Under the pieces are notes generated by a model, which had not been told where the DNA came from, ran no database searches, and saw only the letters and a list, made by a program, of their open reading frames with translations. 34,435 nucleotides of DNA from Reticulitermes lucifugus (taxonomy: Eukaryota > Arthropoda > Insecta > Blattodea > Rhinotermitidae): assembly GCA_026260175.1 (NCBI GenBank), contig JAKCWW010005226.1, forward strand, positions 151 to 34,585, given 5' to 3'. Numbering within the stretch: the stretch's first letter is position 1; each line of letters starts with the position of its first letter. Below, piece by piece: positions 1 to 9,407 of this stretch. Position numbers and translations under genes: made by a program.

Positions 1-268
1 TCGGAACGTGAAGCAGACCAAAAATGTCTTCTAAAGCGGAGGAGAGTGGAGATATACACTATGCCTACATCAATCAGGGCTTAGGCAGCAAAGTAGAGTG
101 GGGGATTTAAATACCTGCCGGGACATATATGGCACGCACGGGAGCGTAAGGTTAATTCAGACCTTCCCATCAACCCCAATTACACCATTTCCTTCTTTTT
201 AGGTTAAAATATACTGATCACAGAACCTACATTATAAAACTTAAATAGAACATGGTGTCACCACTTAC
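1..268 (-). other. Galectin 3' side; possible further exon at the left edge
   Basis: The galectin exon ending at 269 has a good donor (gtaagt read on the minus strand), so the transcript must continue to the left. On the minus strand a pyrimidine-rich stretch ending in AG at 32-31 could be the next acceptor, with an open phase-0 frame over the last 30 bases. That is too short to assign. Nothing else is recognised here. Confidence 0.3.
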
Positions 269-577
269 TGGATAATTCCCAGGTGGGTAACCCTGTCCAT
301 ATCCATGTAGGTATGTATATCCACCAGGAACTTGAGGTGGTGGTGCACCATATGGCACTGTGCCTGGAAGTGGTGGGTACACAGGATTTGTGGGATACGG
401 TAGGGATCCTGGTACTGTGGGAGGGGGGGCAAAACCAACTCCTGCAGCAGGAACACTGCTTCCACCCTCATACTGAATAAGAGAGACTGTTACATCACCA
501 TCTATGGCAAGGTAAGTCACCCGCTGGTAAGGAATTCGGTGACCAAATTCAGTGTAATGTTGTCCATTCACTGCAAT
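269..577 (-). CDS. Galectin exon: C-terminal part of domain plus Pro/Gly-rich tail
   Basis: This is a phase-0 exon of 103 codons, with acceptor ttacag before 577 and donor gtaagt after 269. It starts IAVNGQHYTEFGHRIP and continues through IDGDVTVSLIQYE, the last strands of the galectin fold. Then comes a low-complexity tail with PPPTVPG, PVYPPLPG and GYGQGYPPGNYP. The tail resembles flexible linkers of multi-domain galectins. A longer open frame continues past 269 but lies beyond the splice donor. Confidence 0.85.
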
Positions 578-3472
578 CTGTAAGAGGGTGGCAAGAAAAA
601 TTCATGTTAGTATGAATTTCCCCCATTTCTTTAAATATCCTGGCCAGGGTAGGATTTCTTTTTTTGAATTTTGCATGCTCATTTTCCCATCTGCAGACTT
701 CTACCCTCTATACAGCAGTCTGAACTATAATAGATTTTATGACTACTACTAGGGTGTATTATATGTCACCATGAATGGATAAATAACAGCAGAAAGCAAC
801 ACAATCAACATCTATTCTAATGACATGATATTTTGAATCAACCTATGCATGTCAATCAAAGTTCTCAATAGTGAACACTGTAAAAACAAAATGTAGGTCA
901 CACCTTTCTGATGCTAACCTTCATTACTCTTTGTACTGCGAAGTTACGATCCTGACTTTCAAAAATTGGAAGTGGAATGCAGTGCCATCCCTCGCTTTAA
1001 AAATCTCTTGCTGAAAAGTATGTGTTACTACTTCCAATGTTTTTATGCTGTTCTCTCTTTGATATTTCACTATTTAGTATTAAACTGCCCTCTGGATGTC
1101 ACTGTTTCATTAAATAAAACACCCACAAAATCGCGGTGGACCAATTTATTTTTGGTCAAAATTTTGTGTTCTAGACTGTAACTAAGATATCCATGAATGA
1201 GAAGAATAACAAAAGAACAACAAGAAAGATATGTAGACCCTCAATCAAAAATACAGTCAACAGTGCAGAAATTGGTACCACATTACATGCTTTCACAAAA
1301 TATTATAAGATATATGGAAAAAGACAAAACAGTACTGTTTGCCAATCTAGTACTGTGGCTACTGTGAACAAATGACATTGATTAAGGAAAACACTTTTTT
1401 TTAAGGATGTGATGCTACATAATCTGGTAGCAATTTACCAGCATTTCAGAGGAATATGCTGCCCCCATCCTCAGGATATGTGGCTGTGTAACAAATACAG
1501 CAGATACAGGGACAGGAGAAAAGGGACATAAGTCTATACTGAAGCCCATGTGGGACGAAGGGGTGATGGGCATAAAATGTGTTGGGGAGAAAGTAAGGGG
1601 AAAAAAACTCTCTTCAAATATGTATATGAAAGAGAGCAAAGAAACACATTAGAAAGAGTGACAGGCTTCATAGAAGTGTCCACACTATTTTTTTCATATG
1701 GCTTACATATTTGTAATGTTCCAACAGTGTCCCACATAACAGTTAAGTGTATAGTTCCAAAAATACATATGAATGAAAATAACTGACAGTTTTGAGCAGC
1801 TGTCTTGTGACAAACACAACAAAACACACACACTCCTGCTATACTATCACAGCTAAATGTTAAACAACAACACTGAACTTGACAAAATAATCCACACACA
1901 ATTTAAAACTCATTTTCCTTAATACCTACCTTATAATGTGTTGGATCACACAGTATAATTATTTCGAATCCCTGACCACGTGCCAGGGGCATGTGACCAT
2001 GATTTTCCTCAACACCCCAAGCCATATTCTGTAAGGAGTTTCTTGTAATATAGTTTTCATTGAAACGAGGGGCAACATGTAATGCAATATCATCTCTCTG
2101 TCCACACTGAAGATTAATCGCAAACCTACAAAGTATATAAAATCCACCATAAATTCACACAAGCTATCACTACAGAAGAAGAATAGAATGTATGTAAATG
2201 CTGAAGTCTTCTAGGATGTTACACTGTGTTGTTGGGTAAACAGTTCCTGACATTTGAAGGGACTGTAATGCCTTCATCTCCAAGAACCGTTCACCCAGCA
2301 ACACAGCCCAACATCCCAGAAGACTTAACACTTCAACAGCACCCCTGTGAAGACCTCAAATTTTGCTGTACAATATAATACATTTACCTACAACAGGACA
2401 AAGTGGAGGGAGCTACTGTCAGAAGCTCAAATACTGTCTCCATTAGCAAAAGCATGGAATACAAAGTGAAACTATATAGTCTTATTCTGACAAATGTACA
2501 ATTTATTATCTCCTATTTAATACATGCTTATGTCAATAAATAGTCGACATGTTTCGAACTGTATCAGTTCATCATCAGGACTCTTTATCATTACACCACC
2601 TATATGGTACTCATTAAAATAGATAAAATGTCTTCAACTATGTTGGGTATATGGTATATGGTCACTGAAAATAATATTAAAACATTTTTTAAGTTACAAT
2701 ACTTAAGTAACAATCTGTTTTAATGAGTACCATATAGCTGGTGTAATGATAAAGAGTCCTGATGATAAACTGATACAGTTCGAAACATGTTGACTATTTA
2801 TTGACAAAAGCATGTATTAAATAGGAGACAATAAACTGTACATTTGTTGGAATAAGACTATATACAATAAAAAATGTATGGTGAAAATAACATAAAAAAG
2901 GTGAAACTACTTTCAAGGATATATACAAAATATACCATTCCTCTTAAGACTTAGTGTGAGCTTTGTTACTATTATTATCTCTGTTTTTAATGACATATCA
3001 ATTTCTCCTTGAACCAACTAATCCTTCTTTACATAGTCTTTACATAGACTAAAGATAGTCTTATACGTTTATTAGAGGCTTACATTCTTTCTTACACTAA
3101 CACACAATAAAGGAATTGACCTCTGCAATTAGTTGGTACAATTTGCTCAAGCTTGAATGATTGCGCTTCCAGAAAGACTTAATTTTACTGTGCTCCAGTT
3201 ACAACACTGTGCCTATGATCATGAAACAATCAGCTCTGAAATGGGGATCTGGCTTCTTCAGTCGTATTCCTACAAGCTATCATTATGACATGCCCACAAC
3301 TACAGTTAGTACTACTGAATCTACCTTTGAAAATTAAAGAGGCAGAGAAGTCTACCAATGCAACATAAAAAAGTGATAAATACCTATTTGCAGCAGGTAG
3401 AACTGTTCCTTGGATTCGCACCAGTTTTCCAGGATGGAAACCACCATCTATGATTCCAAAATAAGGAATACC
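269..3472 (-). CDS. Galectin (partial gene, three exons found)
   Basis: Joining 3472-3384, 2125-1930 and 577-269 on the minus strand gives one continuous frame that reads as a galectin carbohydrate-recognition domain of about 130 residues plus a 65-70 residue tail. Galectins bind beta-galactosides, are made without a signal peptide, and in insects are linked to immunity and gut or cell-surface recognition. Recognisable pieces, in order, are an N-terminal strand with FHPGKLVRIQG, the core HVAPRF, then WGVEE, and the strand NGQHYTEFGHRIP. The usual H-x-N-P-R is H-V-A-P-R here, so one sugar-contact Asn is replaced by Ala. The tail is rich in Pro, Gly and Tyr, like the linker of tandem-repeat or chimera galectins, so a second domain may lie beyond base 1. 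The initiator exon, upstream of 3472, was not found. Confidence 0.85.
1408..1482 (-). repeat. Foldback family B fragment
   Basis: The minus strand reads CTGAGGA, T, a G-rich/C-rich stem, then GAAATGCTGGTAAA. This matches the centre of the short foldback family found whole at 26477-26641. It lies in a galectin intron (578-1929). The rest of that intron shows nothing I recognise. Confidence 0.5.
1930..2125 (-). CDS. Galectin exon: core of the carbohydrate-recognition domain
   Basis: The exon has 196 nt: one base completing an Arg codon from the upstream exon, then 65 codons. The acceptor is tttgtag and the donor is gtaggt. It encodes FAINLQCGQRDD, HVAPRFNENYI, AWGVEENHG and the strand FEIIILCDPTHYK. 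These are the central galectin strands carrying the sugar-binding residues His, Arg, Asn, Trp and Glu. The Asn of the H-x-N-P-R motif is Ala here, and the Arg usually following the Trp/Glu motif appears as Asn-His. Ligand preference may therefore differ from classical beta-galactoside binding. Confidence 0.87.
2205..2330. repeat. Foldback family B element (palindromic)
   Basis: An arm reading aagtcttctaggatgtt at the left is matched by its reverse complement, ending cccagaagactt, at the right. The inner arms gtgttgttgggta / cccagcaacac also pair. The loop contains the family's cctgacattt and ccttcatctcc segments. It sits in the galectin intron between exons at 2125 and 3384. Confidence 0.7.
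2530..2592 (-). ncRNA. Hammerhead ribozyme-like motif (element 1, left arm)
   Basis: On the minus strand the order is CTGATGA (2578-2572), one unpaired T, helix II GAACTG/CAGTTC with loop ATA, GAAAC (2555-2551), loop AT, then GTC with predicted cleavage after the C at 2546. Helix I is AGTC/GACT, extended after one mismatch by five A-T/T-A pairs. All core residues are present. It is sense to the galectin pre-mRNA. Confidence 0.65.
2749..2800 (+). ncRNA. Hammerhead ribozyme-like motif (element 1, right arm)
   Basis: CTGATGA at 2759-2765 is followed by helix II AACTG/CAGTT, GAAAC at 2782-2786, loop AT and GTT as the cleavage triplet. Helix I is again AGTC/GACT, then pairs of A/T after one mismatch. 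The first pair of helix II is weakened to A-C, so this copy is slightly decayed. Confidence 0.55.
3384..3472 (-). CDS. Galectin exon: N-terminal strands of the domain
   Basis: An 89-nt exon with acceptor tttatag before 3472 and donor gtattt after 3384. It encodes GIPYFGIIDGG followed by FHPGKLVRIQGTVLPAAN and ends with two bases of an Arg codon, completed by the next exon. The G-x-L-V-x-I-x-G pattern is the typical start of a galectin domain. The start codon must lie in an upstream exon that I could not place. Confidence 0.8.
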
Positions 3473-4860
3473 CTATAAAAAAGTTTATATATATAATGTT
3501 TTTAGGATACAATGATAATTAAACCAAGGTCAAGGAATACTACAAACATTGGATAATGAGCACAAATATTCTATTATTTATTCACACATTTTAAGGATAA
3601 TGTAAGTATCATCCTTAAAAATATAGTACATACATAACAATTTGTTGTTCATTTTACACAATCAGAAGTTAACTTCCAAATTTCATTAATCACATTTGGC
3701 CACCTTACTGACAAGTCATTTTTGATGCAAATGTGGCACCAGTTAGCATCAAGTTGGGAAATGTCCCAAAAGCATAAAACTTCAGACACATCTGTTCTGT
3801 TAACATTCCAGATTTTCAATTTGTGACCATTTCGAAGGAAAACACTGAATATGCAAGTATATGCAATGTGCCCTTCCACATTTTAAAAAGTGCACACTGT
3901 ACATTTTTCTGTATATTACACTGTTAGCAACAGATTTACAATTGAGTAAAATCAATACCTCAGACACAGCAAGACAGATTGTCTGCTATTTTTTGGTCTC
4001 AGCTCTTAACTTATAAAGAACACAAACCATCTGTTATAAAGACAAATCATGGGGAGATATCATAAATCTACATAGGCCTTAATGTAAACTGTCTTGTACT
4101 TCCATCTTACGTTAACCAAAATCAGAATATGTTGATAAATTTAGATCTCACAAATGAAACTTCATTAAAAACTGTCCGGTGGGATCGTACCGTTCCATAC
4201 AGACAGATGGATTCGACAATACTAACAGTCACATTTTGCAGCTTCTTTGCAATTTGCCACTCCTGCAATGTAGCTGATAGTAAAAATTCATTATGTTGCA
4301 TACTACTACTACTACGGCATGACGAAAATTTATAATTCCATTTCTTAATTTCACAGACTTTCATATACATTACACAAAATTCTCAGCTTACACCAAAAAG
4401 CTACATAAAGCAACCACTTTAAGTTTTGAAATAATAAATGGAAGTATCATATGCTGTATTACATACATTTCACATTATACGCACGACATGAACTCTGTGG
4501 ATTTTATATGAAGCACTACATTTAACATATTTAATTTGAAAAATGACAAATTGCACATTAAAATTTAAAAACATTACCTGTAATGTTTGTTAATTTGGTG
4601 AATGTATGACTAGAAATTAAAAATCACTGAAACGCAGCAATAACACTTGGGTCATATGGCCCAACAGAAGTTTGGGCTTATATCTTATTAACAAAAACTT
4701 AAAGAGTGACAACGATGAGTGCACAAAGATGGCTAAACTCCTCGCTTGGTTCTGAAATGTGTCTGAAATGGAAATACCAACCATGCAGATGGCTATTCAG
4801 ACAACTACAGTATATGTGATGAAATTTTAATTTTTTCATCAGCCTACCACTTTTCATTCC

Positions 4861-5049
4861 TGGTTGTCACTGACATTGAAGACGGTATATTATTCCTATT
4901 TTCATTTCATAATAACGTATGGATTGATATTTTGGGGAAATTCCTTTTACAATAATACTATTTTCAGTTTACAAAAAAGAACTATTAGAATCATTGTGGG
5001 GATCAGAGATAGAGACTCTTGTAGAGAACACTTACTATTGTTGTTTTAA
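4861..5049 (+). mobile_element. Non-LTR retrotransposon fragment (reverse transcriptase C-terminal region)
   Basis: A 60-codon open stretch reads LKTVYYSYFHFIITYGLIFW, then NNTIFSLQKRTIRIIVG and RDSCREH. This is the signature of the post-catalytic thumb region of jockey/CR1-type reverse transcriptases (L-x-x-Y-x-S-x-x-x-Y-G-x-x-x-W-G, then LQK-R-x-I-R). It ends at a stop and has no catalytic YADD segment, so it is a dead 5'-truncated fragment. Confidence 0.75.
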
Positions 5050-6214
5050 TTACTTGTAGATTTTTATAAATCAAACTGATTATAATTTATTTATTTTTAC
5101 ATATTCTTAGGCAGTGATTTTATTTGATTTATAAGCATAAACTTGTTAAGCAGATGCATTTTTAGACGCTTTATTAAATTACGTATAACCATTATCTCTC
5201 ATGAATCTATATTGAGTATTGTAATATGACTATTTTTATGTTCAGAACCGATAAATGTATACGTGACATGTCCCACATCCAATGGTTTTGTTAGTCATTA
5301 TGGATCTATGGAAATTAATAAAACAAGTAACAAGTAACAGAATTCCCATTCTTGGCTGTTTTACTCCCCCTTTTACTTATTCTATATATATCACAAATAA
5401 AAAGAAACTTACTGGACTGTATGTGGGAAGGGATGCCATACTACAACCAACACTTTCACTGGAAAGAAAAGTAAAACATTTCATTTTTTAAATTTAGATT
5501 TAACATTGTTGAGTGAACATACCATTCTATAACTATGTGCTGCTTAAAACATAAATACAGTGCCTCTGTCTGAGAGCTACCTAAAAACTGTTTGGCCATT
5601 CATGCAGCAAGAACAGAGACTTCTTGGGTTGCACAGATTTGGACTGGTAGCAACCTTGATCAAACCACAGACTACATAGATTATAATCCATCTTTAATTT
5701 TCCTTTAACAAATCCACGATTTGAACCAGGTGCCTCACAAATACAACTCAAGCATTACAACCTGAACCAAATTAGTCAGTTGTGTATTTCAGCTGCGTGA
5801 TGAGATGACAGCAAATACAGCTCTCCACTATTAGGCGCCTGCTACACAGTCTTGGTAACAGACATACTCATATATAAACGAGGGGCGTTACATATCTGAA
5901 CAGGATGTTATGAACTAGGGGATGATTATGACAGCAGTATGAAGAAAGGAATGTGGTTCCAAAAATCCAAACTGAGTTTTGGGGAAGTTGCAATACTATG
6001 AATTTGAAAAGGATATGAAAACAAATGCTAAAAAAGCAGAGTATGGGATTACCTGCAGGTGTTGCAATTTCGCCATATAGTAGTTACGAACAGCCCTTTA
6101 AGACTGAGCAAAACCACAAAACTTTCTGTTGGAAAACCATGTGCTTCATATTCAAACTGCCCGCCTCCCCCCACACACAAGTTTACAAGGCTAAGCTTAG
6201 GCTAACCTGAGCAG

Positions 6215-6295
6215 TCAGGTCTTCTGGGCTATGACACTATCATGTGGTAGCCACCGACATTTTGGAGAAGCCAGCTCCCCCCATCTTAAAGGTAG
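6215..6295 (-). repeat. Foldback family B fragment
   Basis: The plus strand shows ggtcttctgggctatgacac, then accgacattttggagaagcc and ccccccatctt. These are the arm, the cgacattt-gg box and the ccatctt box, in the same order as in the intact family member at 26477-26641. Confidence 0.55.
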
Positions 6296-6652
6296 TCCAA
6301 CTTGAACATAATCCTCCAAAACTAGGTGGCTATTTACCAAACGACACAACCTTGCAATCAAAACTTGAATCTTTGTCAACACCGTTGTGATAACCTCAAA
6401 TCTAGCATTCCGCTAACCCGCGCAATGTGTTGTTACTGCTACTACTACTATTATCGCTATTCTTAGACACCCTAACCTCTTACAAGTAAGTCAACCACTC
6501 TGTAAATCAAATTCCCGTAACTTACCTACTTGGAGATCTAGCACACCCTTTCTACAGAAAGTAGAGCATTTATAACTCCTAACTCTTGCACAAATTTTAT
6601 CCCTTCCCTTTTACAGCCTCACAGCTCAGCAACTGTATACCCATTGCGTCAC

Positions 6653-6720
6653 TAACGTCACGTGTGTCGTAGGTGGTGGTGGGGAATGACAATTGGTGAC
6701 GGTCATGGCGTATGACGTCA
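6653..6720. promoter_or_regulatory. Putative divergent promoter with CRE-like sites and an E-box
   Basis: TAACGTCA at 6653-6660 runs into CACGTG (6659-6664), an E-box. A full palindromic cAMP-response element TGACGTCA lies at 6713-6720. The sites sit about 245 bp upstream of the multicystatin start codon and upstream of the oppositely oriented galectin. This is the expected position for a shared regulatory region. Transcription starts are not visible from sequence. Confidence 0.4.
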
Positions 6721-6964
6721 AAACTAAATCTGTGGTTGGTACACATTTGTGCTATGGTGCGTGACTTTGGAGCAAAGTTGCGAAGATATGTAGCAGGTCA
6801 TGCGTGATCTATAGTGGTTAGACGTTCAGATGGCGAAGGACTTTGTCGTATCACACACTTGTGGAAATTGTCATATCTAACTGTGAAATTAATATTGGGA
6901 AGTTGCTAAATCAGAAACAAAGAGCATACCCGAACTTGTGTGAGTGTCGAACGTAGGCGTCGAA

Positions 6965-7144
6965 ATGGCGCACTTGGTTGTGCTGTCAGTGATTCTATTG
7001 TGTTGTTTATCTGAAGTGATATGTGTTGAAACGGATGACAGTAAATTTAAGGATGCTGCGCAGTTTGTGTTAGACTCATTTAATCGTCAACCAAATTCTT
7101 TATACGTGTACGATTCAGCGAAGATAATTAATGTGTACGAAAAG
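6965..7144 (+). CDS. Multicystatin exon 1: signal peptide and first half of domain 1
   Basis: The start ATG at 6965 begins [20 protein letters not shown], a clear signal peptide with likely cleavage near Cys20. The mature part continues with the cystatin alpha-helix ([15 protein letters not shown], then [16 protein letters not shown]). The donor is gtaagg, phase 0. An in-frame GTG lies seven codons upstream, but ATG starts directly at the hydrophobic leader and is preferred. Confidence 0.85.
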
Positions 7145-9375
7145 GTAAGGAACGTGTTTATGTTGAAAACTGTCAAAACGTAGGTGCCTAGTTATACTTA
7201 GAATCGTCAATAAGTGCAGTTACACAGTATTTTGATCAACTCTTAAGGAAGACTGGTATATCGATTTTACTTTTTGAAGTGCATACTCTTGGTACTGTGA
7301 TTTGTCACCATGCAGTACAGTCATAGTTACTCCAGCTACAGAATAATAAATGCAAATTGTTTGTTTACTTGGTTAAATACCCTCACTGTCTTGGCATGTA
7401 TGTTGAGGTGAAGAGTTTTTGGTTGTAAGCTAGTGTGCTTTGGGCATACATACATTTAAGGACAGTGGGTGTTAGAAACAGCCTTTGGTGAACATAGTTA
7501 CAAAAGGTTATCATAAAGTCATACCATTGAACAAAGTTCAAGCTATTATTAGTTCAGAATTTATGTCCTGTACAGAGAGTGTGAATTTTGTTGTTTTTTG
7601 CAGAATGATTCTCTGCTGTCCACGTACTTCATGCAGCTAGATATTGCAGTCAGCTGCAACAGTTCAGTAGGTTGTACTCCATCACATATAATCTGTGAGC
7701 TTGTATTAAGAGATAATTCATCAGCAGACACCAAGGACATAGCTGAAGACAGAACAAAATGTGCAACCAAGGAAGTTGAGCCAATATTGCCAACAAATGG
7801 CCATGGATTTGGTGAAGAAAGCATCACTGATGAAATTAGAGGTATTGCAGCATTTGCAGTTCAGCAGTTGAAAAGTAATGGAGATGCCAGAAGGAGTGTT
7901 GTTGACATTATGTCAGTTAAAAGACAGGTAAGTACTTATGTAGAGTGTTTTCAAGCACCCTAGGAATAGACAATTTTGGCATCCCCTTCATTCCCTTGTC
8001 TCAGTTTTTACTCGCACTTGCCTGCGGTTTGCACCATTTTTGGGACAGCTCAAAATCTAGAAAAATAAAATGAAAATTTGTAGTTAGTGAAATCAATCTC
8101 CATTCATTTTATTCATTTTCCGTAAATCCTGCCGGGAGTACAAACTCGTGGATGTGGAAATCGTGTTAGTTTACAATATAACAAAACAAGCACAGTAAAA
8201 CACTGGTGCACTAATTTAATTTTAACAAAAATACAGTTACAAACATTTAGGGTTGAACCACATGCTGTAATGAGAAAAAACGTTACAGTATCTTGCAGTG
8301 CACCCAGTTTATCAAAAATTAAACGGAAGTAATGCACATTTCAGAGATATTTTTATGAACTCAATTCTTCCAGACTTTGCACTTGCATAGTCTTTTAATA
8401 ATTTGGTGAAATCTGATTTTTTGCTATGGAATTTTTCTTGAAATAATGGCTGGTCCCAGCAAATGATTTGAGATCTCAAATAATTTTTATAAGTTTCGGT
8501 TTTGAGAAACTGCACTCAATAGAAACCACTACAACTGCTAAGGTTAAACAAACAGATAATGTTGTTTAAACTTTAGAATGGAAGTATAATTTCTCATAAT
8601 AAATTTTGTTTCTTTTAGAGGAGACATTTTAGTGCTTACTAGCTTAGTTAATTCAATTTATTTTATTTACACCAACTTCTGCACACGTAAGACCACTTTT
8701 TTGTAGTTTTTATTGTAAATTGTCACCCCTACACATGTTTCGATTCTCAGATCATCATCAGGGTTTTTTTTTTTTAAAAAGCCACTATCACTTCAATTGC
8801 ATATTTTGAAGGGTCCAATTTCACTCATGTCTAAAATTTAGTTTTTAAATATCTGAATTTTAAAATTCATAAAACACTAAAACTTATGATTTATAAGTTA
8901 AAGTCACAGTTAAATTGTTAAAAAGAACCCCCTGATGATGATCTGAGAATCGGAACACGTGTAGGGGTGACAATTTACAATAAAAACGACAAAAAAGTGG
9001 TTTTACATGTGCATTAGTTGGTGTAAATAAAATAAATTGAATTAGTGAAAATGCACGGTGACAACAATATAAAATTCATAGCTTAGATAATTTTATCACA
9101 CATTTCTACTCTATCAGTGTCAGCAGCATTATAAGTACTGAGTGCTAATTGTAGGTACTGGTGGTGCTTCATGAGGTCTTCTGTAGAAAATTCATTGTTT
9201 ATACATACATACATATTTCCAGTATCCAAAAGCTTGGAAGCATGAGCATGACCATGCATTTGATAAAATCTCTCCTGAATGGAAAGTACAGCAGCATCCA
9301 AAATAAAGAGAAACATTCAACTTTAAACCTTTCACGTGGATTGCAAATAGGATCATCATGAGCCTCATAACAGAA

Positions 9376-9407
<32 letters not shown>

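Larger units (their letters stand above)
2473..2864. mobile_element. Foldback element 1 with hammerhead motifs in both arms
   Basis: An almost perfect inverted repeat of about 392 bp. The left arm begins tatatagtcttattc and runs through gtcaataaatagtcgacat. The right arm is its reverse complement and ends gaataagactatata. The arms are about 140 bp each, with a short AT-rich centre near 2620-2700. Each arm holds a hammerhead-ribozyme-like motif. No open reading frame is present and no clear target-site duplication was seen. Two head-to-head terminal repeats of a Penelope-like element would give this structure, but that origin is inferred. Confidence 0.75.
3473..6652. other. Galectin 5' intron/upstream DNA
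   Basis: This AT-rich stretch between the first recognised galectin exon and the divergent promoter should contain the missing galectin start exon(s). Apart from a LINE fragment (4861-5049) and a family B fragment (6215-6295), I see no coding or structured sequence I can support. Confidence 0.4.
8649..9044. mobile_element. Foldback element 2 with hammerhead motifs in both arms
   Basis: Inverted repeat of about 396 bp. The left arm starts taattcaatttattttattt and the right arm ends with its reverse complement. Inner segments match through tgtaaattgtcacccctaca. The layout and length match element 1 (392 bp), but the sequence differs, so this is a related subfamily. It lies in intron 2. Confidence 0.75.

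Noticed and set aside
283-480. Plus-strand 65-codon open frame
   Set aside because: It is the complement of the low-complexity galectin tail.
1193-1375. Lys/Asn/Thr-rich 60-codon frame
   Set aside because: It has the composition of AT-rich intron DNA and no splice sites or known motif.
7604-7927. Separate small secreted gene encoded by this open frame alone
   Set aside because: It joins exons 1 and 3 in phase, and the cystatin fold spans both junctions.
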